This document shows, piece after piece, positions 1 through 6,711 of a DNA stretch of 11,913 nt. Position numbers and translations under genes: made by a program. This DNA comes from Candidatus Thalassarchaeum betae (lineage in GTDB: Archaea; Thermoplasmatota; Poseidoniia; Poseidoniales; Thalassarchaeaceae): the NCBI GenBank assembly GCA_022448665.1, contig JAKUUO010000037.1:1-11913 (forward strand). Direction: 5' to 3'. Each line of letters starts with the position of its first letter. The first letter of the stretch is position 1. The notes under the pieces are model-generated. The model searched no databases, was not told the origin of the DNA, and was given only the letters and a program-made list of their open reading frames with translations.

Positions 1-950
1 CCGAGATCAATCAACCCCTGAGCGAGTACGTTAGAAGTCGCGTGGTGCATCGCGGTCCACGGCGAGCCTGCTTGGCAGGCCTCGATACCAGCGATTTGGG
101 CCTTTAGGACAAGTTCGTATATCTCCCGCTGTGCGTCATTGAACTTTCCGTTCACCGGCCAGGTCCTGGTTATGTCGGATGCATACCCTTCGACCTCGCA
201 ACCGGCATCGACGAGGACAAGCTCACCGTCACTGATATCAGCACTATTTTCGTTGTAGTGGAGGATGGTAGCGTTATCGCCCCCACCGATGATAGAAGGG
301 TAGCTCCACTGGCTCTTGTTCGAGGTGAAATGCCCCTCGATGACTGCTTGTAACTGCCACTCTCCGATTCCACTGTATGTCGCTCGCATCGCCTCGATAA
401 GGGCTGCGGAGGCAATGTCTGCAGACTCCTGCATCAACTGTATCTCCCTATCGGACTTACGCACCCGCATTTCATCCAGTATCGGAGTGGGGTCAGCAGA
501 ATCCGTGCCAACGGCGCTGCTTACCATCTCATCCAAAGTTGGATTAACGTCTTGGATCAAGTATGCCTGCTTGCAAGCACCGAGATGAGCTGCAACAATG
601 TCCTCAAGATCATTCATAGATTGGGACTCATCAACTGGCCACCCGAAAGCAGCATCCTCGGTGCCTACTCTGCGGCCCGTCCAGATCTCGGCTTTGGTAT
701 CACGAGGTTGAACGAAGAGGGTTGTGACCCATGAATCAGCGTCATGATGAGCCATGAAGACTGCTTCCGGATCACTCCAGCCGCACAAATACAGCATATA
801 CGAGTTGGCGCGGAATGGAAAAGAGGTGTCATTGGAACGATACGAAACCGGGTTGGTCGGAATCAGTACTAGGCTGTCGGAGGGGATTTGGCTGAGGAAC
901 TGCGACTGGCGCTCTAGATACTCGGATGCGGAAAACGCAAGCTCAGCCAT
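1..950 (-). CDS. pepP: Xaa-Pro aminopeptidase (aminopeptidase P, M24B), C-terminus cut by window edge
   Basis: Cytoplasmic metallopeptidase that removes an N-terminal residue in front of proline. The first 316 codons are present and the frame runs off the left edge, so the 3' end is missing only because of the window. The N-terminal domain has the aminopeptidase P pattern FPFRANSYMLYLCG followed by DPEA. The pita-bread catalytic domain begins near residue 165. LHYNEN gives H231, and DAGCEVEGYASD gives the first two metal ligands D248 and D259, 11 apart as in E. coli PepP (D260/D271; H243 matches H231). The remaining His and Glu ligands would lie beyond the edge. The ATG at 950 is the only usual start codon in this frame before the preceding stop region, so the start is firm. 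It follows the PKD-protein gene by 59 bases on the same strand; no promoter is evident in that gap. Seen: motifs. Known: family function. Confidence 0.93.
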   Translation of the reverse strand, partial: MAELAFSASEYLERQSQFLSQIPSDSLVLIPTNPVSYRSNDTSFPFRANSYMLYLCGWSDPEAVFMAHHDADSWVTTLFVQPRDTKAEIWTGRRVGTEDAAFGWPVDESQSMNDLEDIVAAHLGACKQAYLIQDVNPTLDEMVSSAVGTDSADPTPILDEMRVRKSDREIQLMQESADIASAALIEAMRATYSGIGEWQLQAVIEGHFTSNKSQWSYPSIIGGGDNATILHYNENSADISDGELVLVDAGCEVEGYASDITRTWPVNGKFNDAQREIYELVLKAQIAGIEACQAGSPWTAMHHATSNVLAQGLIDL

Positions 951-1009
951 GGGTATCGCCGTGTTTCCGACCTGAGAGCCGTTCTTAGGGCTGTGGGACG
1001 AAGATGATG

Positions 1010-2518
1010 TCAGTTGTTGTTGTCGCCCTTCCATTTAGGTATAGACGAAGAGGTATCCGAAGAGCGGAACCTGAGGAATATGGCTGATACCATGAAGATG
1101 GTTGAGATAGCAAGGGCAATCAGTGGGTACGGCAGGGGCTCGCTAGCGTCCGGATGAACCAACTGAACAGAGATAGTAGAGTAATCATCGTCATCGTCGA
1201 TGACATCCAAAGTGAGGATGACTGGGTCGTTGATATCCGACTTCCATGATAGGGTTCTCTCGCATCCTTCGTAAACAGGAGCGTGATCGATTTTCCAGAC
1301 GCACCTCAATCCTGCTTGGTCGTTGGCTGAGTCGATTGAAGCGGAAGCATCCAGAGACCATTCGCTACTAGAACTAGGGCTCAGATTGATGCTGTCTCCG
1401 TCAAAGACCGGAGAGCCGTCAACTTTCACATTGGCAGAAGGCACGACGTTCTCAACGAAGAAAGTCTTGACTTGGGTGCTTGAGACCCCTCCGGCATCCA
1501 TGACACGCAGAGTCAGTATGTACTCCCCAGATGTTTCGCTGCCCATCGAATATGTCCCAACTCCCTCTCCCATGATGATGTCGATGGGTGTCTGACCGGT
1601 GTGAGAGGGTCTGCGAAGCACCCACATGTAGTGCATGTCCTCCCTGCCCCACACTGGATCATTCGAGGAGCTGCCGTCGAACAGCAAGTCACCACTGCCC
1701 TCCAGTACGCTGTCAGGTCCCATCAAGGTGATTGTGGGAGCGAGGTTGTTGACCCGTAGTGCAACACAGGTCTGGGCGAAGGTAACTCCAGAAGGGTCGT
1801 AGTTCTCAGCGTAGAAAGAATGCCATCCATCATACAGATCTGAGATGTCGATGCTCTCTGAGAAGGTTCCGTTTGGAGAAATCACCAACAGATGAGTGCT
1901 GAAGTCAGAATCGCCCTCGATAGTGCATGCATCAACCGCGTTGGAAGCAGGCTTCGCGAAGAATCTGAGTTCGGGGGCGGTCCATATCATCGGATGCGAA
2001 CTCCAACCCGAAGCAGTCAGAGAGTTGGAAACCCAATCTCCGGAGTTTAACGAGTGAAGCATGATAGCAGATCTTGCCGTATCGCCGAGGAAAAGCACTC
2101 GGTGTGACTGAGATACCTCTCCGGAAGCGGTTTCCACTGTGACTGTCAGGTAGCAGGTGCAAGGGGAGTACTCTGCCACATCAAGTTCCAGCGACCAGGT
2201 CCAGATAGGTCTCGAGCCTGATGAGTCGGCCTCCTCCAAAATATTGGAGAAATCCCCACTGTCCAGTTCTGAATCCCCCTCGATACTCCAAGTCACTGAG
2301 GCGGGCTTCACCTCGTCCTCTACGGAGCCTGTAATCACCGTTGTGTGGTTCGTAGAGAAGCCGTTCTCAAAGTCGAATCCAACAAGGGCGACATCGTCAG
2401 AATCCTCAGCGTTGACAGTAGTGAAAGTGGATGACCACGTCGCTACAAGCAGCAAGACGACAATCATCCTAGCGAACTTCACAGTATTCGGCCGGACACA
2501 TCCTGTAATGAATATCAT
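1010..2518 (-). CDS. Exported PKD/Ig-like repeat protein with C-terminal membrane anchor
   Basis: Probable cell-surface protein of unknown ligand. From the ATG at 2518 (502 aa) the protein begins with a signal peptide: a basic stretch (RPNTVKFAR), a hydrophobic core (MIVVLLLVATW) and a likely cut after VNA. Next come beta-sandwich regions. Two are PKD-like: one begins near NLAPTITLMGP and ends GEYILTLRVMDAGG; the second begins VVPSANVKVDG and ends VILTLDVIDDDDDYS. The acidic loop may bind calcium (inference). One membrane helix (about residues 463-484, PYPLIALAISTIFMVSAIFL) precedes a short basic cytoplasmic tail, so the bulk is outside. No sortase-type PGF motif is seen. A TTG at 2539 directly after the upstream kinase stop would add seven residues including three His; ATG 2518 is preferred because it gives a normal signal peptide. 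The kinase gene abuts it, so the two are probably co-transcribed. A role in adhesion or polymer binding is only a guess. Confidence 0.82.
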   Translation of the reverse strand: MIFITGCVRPNTVKFARMIVVLLLVATWSSTFTTVNAEDSDDVALVGFDFENGFSTNHTTVITGSVEDEVKPASVTWSIEGDSELDSGDFSNILEEADSSGSRPIWTWSLELDVAEYSPCTCYLTVTVETASGEVSQSHRVLFLGDTARSAIMLHSLNSGDWVSNSLTASGWSSHPMIWTAPELRFFAKPASNAVDACTIEGDSDFSTHLLVISPNGTFSESIDISDLYDGWHSFYAENYDPSGVTFAQTCVALRVNNLAPTITLMGPDSVLEGSGDLLFDGSSSNDPVWGREDMHYMWVLRRPSHTGQTPIDIIMGEGVGTYSMGSETSGEYILTLRVMDAGGVSSTQVKTFFVENVVPSANVKVDGSPVFDGDSINLSPSSSSEWSLDASASIDSANDQAGLRCVWKIDHAPVYEGCERTLSWKSDINDPVILTLDVIDDDDDYSTISVQLVHPDASEPLPYPLIALAISTIFMVSAIFLRFRSSDTSSSIPKWKGDNNN

Positions 2519-2539
2519 GCTTAGATGATGATGGGTCAA

Positions 2540-3598
2540 TCACCTGTCTGAAATCTGTAACTGCCAAGCCAACTCATCTAGCCAGACACCCAGAGTGGTC
2601 CTGTTGACAAATTCATGGCTGGCCTCGGCAGATAGTACGCATTCGCAGGCTGCGGCGGCCAGAGTAGCGGCATCAGTCATGGAATGGCCATTACCCAGCG
2701 CCGCGGCCAGTGCAGTAGCAGCTGCGTCATGGAGGCCAATCTGCTGTATGGGGGCTACAGCCGAGCACGGCAGGTGCATCGTCTCGCCGTCCGCTTGGTA
2801 AAGGGTGACTCCGTGAACGCCTCCCAACACTAGCATCGCCCCCCATTCATATGTCTCAATCAAGTTCTTTGCGGCCTCGGTCTGATCTGACGCCATCAGC
2901 CTACGCTGCAGCAGGCCGAGGCCCCGAATCTCGAACAGCACAGCATCGGCTCCTCTGCTCTTCTCAAGTCCTGTCAGTTTGGGATCCATGATCACAGGAA
3001 TGCCAGCATCACCAGCCGCCTTGATGAGAGATAATGCGCCATCTGTGGTCAAGACTCCTTTGTCGTAATCCGAGAGGACGATTGCACAACTGTCAGAAAG
3101 AGAGGACATCGCCGAAGCAGTCAACGAGGCGCTGATACCTTCCGTCAGCTCTTCACGCGGCCCACGGTCTGCCTGCAAGAGTATCTGGCTCTTATCGAGA
3201 AGACTCTCACGGCTCCCGTAGAAGCGAATCTTAGTCAGAGTGTTACGTCCGGGCACTACTCCGACTCCGGATGTATCTATACCGTCATCAGACAGTTTCT
3301 CAATGATGATCTTCCCTTCCCTGTCGTCCCCAACGCAGCAATGGAGGCTGACGGATAGGCCGAGTGAGTTGAGTCCCATCGCAATGTGAGCAGCCGCTCC
3401 AGGAGTCTCCACGGACCTGAGTATTTTGAGTACTGGGACGGGGGCAGTGGAATCGAGGTTGTTCGCGTAGCCATGATGGAACCTGTCCAGCATAACGTCG
3501 CCGATCAGTGTGACCTTCGAAGAACCCATTCCACCCAGCAGTGACCTGAGCCTCTTGAGCGCCTCGGCTCGCTCTTGCACGTCGCCTTCGTCGGTCAT
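2540..3598 (-). CDS. PfkB/ribokinase-fold sugar kinase-like protein, HldE (RfaE1) kinase-domain type, altered active site
   Basis: 352 aa, matching the length of the kinase half of HldE (heptose-7-phosphate kinase); the nucleotidyltransferase half is absent. Family landmarks in order: GDVMLDRF (residues 33-40), APVPVLK (52-58), TPGAAAH near 65-71, a TKIRF strand, VLSDYDKGVL, and MDPK. These follow the HldE kinase domain closely by eye. The diagnostic ATP/anion-hole signature GAGD is replaced by G288-L289-H290-D291: the catalytic-base Asp is kept but two small residues are lost. The conserved substrate-side Asn of the GGAAN motif is His71, and the TPN..E motif is not recognisable. The fold call is secure; activity and substrate are not. 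It may be a kinase of changed specificity or a non-catalytic relative. Start ATG 3598 is favoured; ATG at residue 24 is possible. It heads the kinase / PKD-protein / pepP run and faces endA. Confidence 0.8.
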   Translation of the reverse strand: MTDEGDVQERAEALKRLRSLLGGMGSSKVTLIGDVMLDRFHHGYANNLDSTAPVPVLKILRSVETPGAAAHIAMGLNSLGLSVSLHCCVGDDREGKIIIEKLSDDGIDTSGVGVVPGRNTLTKIRFYGSRESLLDKSQILLQADRGPREELTEGISASLTASAMSSLSDSCAIVLSDYDKGVLTTDGALSLIKAAGDAGIPVIMDPKLTGLEKSRGADAVLFEIRGLGLLQRRLMASDQTEAAKNLIETYEWGAMLVLGGVHGVTLYQADGETMHLPCSAVAPIQQIGLHDAAATALAAALGNGHSMTDAATLAAAACECVLSAEASHEFVNRTTLGVWLDELAWQLQISDR

Positions 3599-3622
3599 CG
3601 TGCCTGCGTGACAGCATCGACG

Positions 3623-3637
3623 GATGATGTTTACGAG
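3623..3637. promoter_or_regulatory. Possible shared AT-rich promoter element between the divergent kinase and endA genes
   Basis: GATGATGTTTACGAG is the only AT-richer patch near the divergent starts. On the minus strand it reads TAAACAT about 29-35 bases before the kinase ATG, a plausible weak archaeal TATA position for a nearly leaderless transcript. On the plus strand TTTACGAG would serve endA only if endA starts at the GTG at 3675. Neither match is close to a strong TATA consensus. Confidence 0.22.
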
Positions 3638-4694
3638 ACCGGCGAACTCAAGGCAGGAACCTTCTCGTCGAAGCGTGGAGCAGCGCGAGGGAGGCTGGTT
3701 TTACGAAGGTCAGGCAGCCGAGAGGCTGTGGAACAAATCAGCCATCGGCAGGTGGATGGGGGACAGCGTACTTCTCCTCGCTCCATGTGAAGTATTGTTC
3801 TGCCATGAACACCGGCATATGGAGTGGCCAACAGAAGCATGGCTCTCCGAACAAGTAAGGGTGCATCCCAGATTGCTTGATGAGGCTGCAGTCCTCGAAG
3901 CACTCAGAGTTCCTGGAAACAGGATAGTCCTGCATTCCAACTTCGAGGCCATGGGGCTCTCTTCGGCAGATACCTCTTGGGGGTTGAGATGGCCGTCTGA
4001 TGGGCATCCCAACTCAAGCAATGCAGTATCGGAAGTCAGGTGGTTCCACGCCAGTGAGGAGTTCGACTCCGAAGACCTCTACAAGTGGTCATCACTGGTG
4101 ACTGCCCTAGACAGGATACCCGAGGTCATGGTGGTGGATGACGAGCACGCCGTGGTCACCTACAGGGTGGAACCCATAGAGCCTTCTGGCTCGATGGGGA
4201 GTATCCCGGATGGAGTTCTCGAGACCATCTCTTCGCTGAGCGGAACGGATCTAGATAGCGGCGGGCGCTTCGTAGAGTACGAGGGCAATTGGCCGGATGA
4301 GCGAATAGGAATCCCTCATCCAGGAGGCAGGATGATGGATGCGACTACTGTCCAGATGACCGATTCTCGAACTGGAATTTCCCTAATCCCAACATTGGGT
4401 GGCCTAGTCCTCTGGGACCTCCTCAATAGGGGGTTACATCCTCGCCCGGGGTTCAAGTACGGAACAAGATGGAGATGCTACGACGAACCGCTCGGACAGA
4501 ATCATGCGCCGTTGTTGGTGATTCATCCTAACGAGGGACCGACAGACTGGGAGGGGGCTTGCTTAGCCTCCAGGCTGGCATCCGGGGTCAACAAGACTTG
4601 GGTGCATCCGATGATGACCGGTGGGAATTTGATGTACATCTCGATAACAAGGCCCCCTGCTGACTCAAGGTGGAGCAACCCCCACAGAAGGTAA
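3624..4694 (+). CDS. endA: tRNA-splicing endonuclease, two-repeat (alpha2-type) EndA
   Basis: Cuts introns out of pre-tRNAs at bulge-helix-bulge sites. The 356 aa hold two copies of the endonuclease unit, as in the homodimeric euryarchaeal form. Repeat 1 contains the N-terminal module (GGWFYEG to WLSEQV, residues 24-80) and a degenerate nuclease module ending VMVVDDEHAVVTYRVEP (from residue 168), close to the equivalent stretch of Archaeoglobus EndA. Repeat 2 carries the active one: VLWDLLNRGLHPRPGFKYG, then the catalytic triad Y286 (RWRCYD), H294 (QNHAPLLV) and K324 (GVNKTWVH). H-to-K spacing is 30, against 31 in Methanocaldococcus. The start is uncertain: ATG 3624 leaves 25 bases to the divergent kinase ATG, while GTG 3675 (residue 18) would remove a basic, unconserved leader and leave room for a promoter. 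Its TAA abuts the TAG of the convergent protease gene. It is the only plus-strand gene here. Confidence 0.92.
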   Translation: MMFTRPANSRQEPSRRSVEQREGGWFYEGQAAERLWNKSAIGRWMGDSVLLLAPCEVLFCHEHRHMEWPTEAWLSEQVRVHPRLLDEAAVLEALRVPGNRIVLHSNFEAMGLSSADTSWGLRWPSDGHPNSSNAVSEVRWFHASEEFDSEDLYKWSSLVTALDRIPEVMVVDDEHAVVTYRVEPIEPSGSMGSIPDGVLETISSLSGTDLDSGGRFVEYEGNWPDERIGIPHPGGRMMDATTVQMTDSRTGISLIPTLGGLVLWDLLNRGLHPRPGFKYGTRWRCYDEPLGQNHAPLLVIHPNEGPTDWEGACLASRLASGVNKTWVHPMMTGGNLMYISITRPPADSRWSNPHRR

Positions 4695-6683
4695 CTACTC
4701 AGTTCTAGGAGGCGGTTTTACAACATCTGCACGCCCACCGCTAACAATCGATATTGCGACTAGTGCGGAAATGACAAGTAGGCCATTGGAGGGCTGAGAG
4801 AGCCAAGCCAGCCAGCCGTTCCCTGAGAAAGGCGATTCGGCCTCCAAGAGTAACGGAATGCGCTGCTCTATGCCGTTGCTGTCAGACAAGACCAATTCGC
4901 CCCTCGCAAGCATACCCGGCTCGAGGAGGCCGGCTGGGTCGATATCGAGCGAGATGGAATCTCCTGCGGAGAGGGTAATTGGAGAGGTTGCTGAGGCGAT
5001 CCTATCGGCCGCCCCTTCCACGGATATCGAATAGGTGCGCTCGCCATCCCCCTCATAGTCCGGGGTGATATGGACAGTAGAGGTCGAGTCCCATGCGACG
5101 ACAGTCTCGAGTTGTGTTGTGCCGAGACGATGGCCGACGCGGAACCAATCGATGTCGATGTCGGTTAGGCTCTCGCCCTCGCATCCTATTGTGCCCCGCA
5201 GACTGCCATGGTCACTGGGGCCATCCGGGCTATGGAGTATCTCTACCTGATATGTGCCAGAGGGGATATCGATGTAATCGGGTTGAATCTGACCACCACC
5301 CTGCGTCCACGAGAGAGATACCTCCAATGTGCAAGGTTGAGATGCAGTCACCTGGGCGTAGGATGACTCTCCTGAAATGAGTTGAATGGGGTTGCGTGGA
5401 GTAAGGACATCGATATCCGATTGTCCTGATGGTTGGATGAGCACGGTTGCGGTATTCTCGCCCAGCGACTCTACCGTGGCAGTCCACTGGACCATCCTGC
5501 CACGGTTATCCCTGATTATCATCCCGTCAGAGCCGAAAATGTCGGCCTCTGAGAAGACGTCGCCTGGGCTTCCAGTGTCCCTTCCTCTTTCAAGGGCCGC
5601 ATCGCCGTCGGCTTCGATGATCTTGACCCATGCAGTATCCGGGTCAGTGTTGACGAGGTTGTCGAATGAGTTCCCATTGTTCTCGTCCTGGTGTTCGACG
5701 AGAATGCCGTGTCCCGGCAGGGCAGCATCGAAGCCGATATCACCCCTGAAAGTGACCCATAGAGTCTCTCCGGGGGCGATTTCTATCGACAGAGGCCGCC
5801 CGCCTGCAGATACCGGAGACATCTCGAAGCTTCCCCCCACAAGCGGGTTTACTGAGATGGAACGATTAGCGCCTATGAGATCCAAAGTGGCTGAACCTGG
5901 CAAGGCGGGGATGTCGCCGTTGCCGTTCCAGTTACCGCTCGCCATGATGTCCCAGTCACCCAGCCCATTCCAATTTGAGGATGGTAGTTCGCTGTGCACG
6001 TCGTACAAATCGAGTGCTCTCATCTGATGGAGCATTTCGTGGACCACAGTGCCGATACCCGAGTCTAGCGAAGCCATGGTGTAGTGATTCACAGACCATT
6101 CACCCAAGGGAAGTGCCTCATCGAGCCAAGACATGTGGCTCCACAGTGAATTAGCTCCACCGCCTGTCTCCTGCGCCCTCCCTGAATGGAGGACCAGCAG
6201 CCTGTCAACGGAACCGTCTCCGTTGAAGTCCCAATTGGAGAGGTCTTGGCCCTCAAGCATCGCCTTACAGGCCTCCTCGACTAGCGCTGTTGCGCCTATG
6301 TCACGCTCATCGGATGCGTCAGCACCCCAATGGCCCTCAGCATGGGGCGCGGTCCACACACCTCCCTGCATCGAGACACTCAGAGTCGATGTACCGCCAC
6401 TGATTTGCTCGATATAGTCGGCAGCAGAGTTTTCCCCTCCTAGCATCGAGTCGGCCTTGTCCTGTGAGAACGGCCTGTCGGGGAACTGAACCCTCAGTAC
6501 TAACCACCTCTCATCGCTCTGTAATCCGACTAGATCAATGGGGTCATCCGTCTGTTCGGCGATCTCGACATCTATCCAATCATCAATAATATCGGGATTG
6601 AGATTGGCCCAAACGCCCATCATCAGCACGGCTGCTGCAATGGCTGCACGTGCTACGTTCATGGACTTACGTCCATGAGTCAC
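4695..6683 (-). CDS. Exported M6-type (immune inhibitor A-like) zinc metalloprotease with C-terminal anchor
   Basis: Predicted secreted or surface-held zinc protease, 662 aa from the GTG at 6683. It has a signal peptide (NVARAAIAAAVLMMGVWA) and an M6-like catalytic domain: GGTSTLSVSMQG, an EF-hand-like calcium loop D152-x-N-x-D-x-S-x-D160 (DFNGDGSVD), then HEMLH (H215, E216, H219) and DLYD, with D225 at the usual third-ligand place. GDWDIMASG after it is the M6 'WDxM' region. In HExxHxxGxxD the Gly is Arg222. After about residue 290 come beta-rich regions of unknown ligand, then one membrane helix (about 633-649) and a short tail. ATG 6662 (residue 8) is an alternative start, lying in a hairpin. 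The gene lies 28 bases after the tatC-like gene on the same strand, so it may be co-transcribed. Nutrient acquisition from proteins is inference. Confidence 0.85.
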   Translation of the reverse strand: MTHGRKSMNVARAAIAAAVLMMGVWANLNPDIIDDWIDVEIAEQTDDPIDLVGLQSDERWLVLRVQFPDRPFSQDKADSMLGGENSAADYIEQISGGTSTLSVSMQGGVWTAPHAEGHWGADASDERDIGATALVEEACKAMLEGQDLSNWDFNGDGSVDRLLVLHSGRAQETGGGANSLWSHMSWLDEALPLGEWSVNHYTMASLDSGIGTVVHEMLHQMRALDLYDVHSELPSSNWNGLGDWDIMASGNWNGNGDIPALPGSATLDLIGANRSISVNPLVGGSFEMSPVSAGGRPLSIEIAPGETLWVTFRGDIGFDAALPGHGILVEHQDENNGNSFDNLVNTDPDTAWVKIIEADGDAALERGRDTGSPGDVFSEADIFGSDGMIIRDNRGRMVQWTATVESLGENTATVLIQPSGQSDIDVLTPRNPIQLISGESSYAQVTASQPCTLEVSLSWTQGGGQIQPDYIDIPSGTYQVEILHSPDGPSDHGSLRGTIGCEGESLTDIDIDWFRVGHRLGTTQLETVVAWDSTSTVHITPDYEGDGERTYSISVEGAADRIASATSPITLSAGDSISLDIDPAGLLEPGMLARGELVLSDSNGIEQRIPLLLEAESPFSGNGWLAWLSQPSNGLLVISALVAISIVSGGRADVVKPPPRTE
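6659..6678 (-). repeat. Perfect 8-bp inverted repeat with GTAA loop at the protease start
   Basis: On the gene strand this reads TCATGGAC-GTAA-GTCCATGA, an 8-bp perfect stem closed by C-G over a GNRA-type tetraloop, a very stable RNA loop class. The 3' arm contains the in-frame ATG at 6662, while the GTG at 6683 lies just 5' of the stem. If folded in mRNA it would hide the ATG and leave the GTG more exposed. Seen: pairing. Role: inference. Confidence 0.5.
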
Positions 6684-6711
6684 TCTTTCAATCCAATGCT
6701 GACTCGGTCGG

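Noticed and set aside
1..950. pepP as a truncated pseudogene
   Set aside because: The frame is intact to the window edge with all expected motifs in place; the missing 3' part is outside the window.
5386..6027. 213-codon open frame on the plus strand
   Set aside because: It lies wholly antisense to the protease gene's catalytic region, whose HEMLH and calcium-loop motifs are clear; its own translation is Ser/Pro-rich with no recognisable domain.
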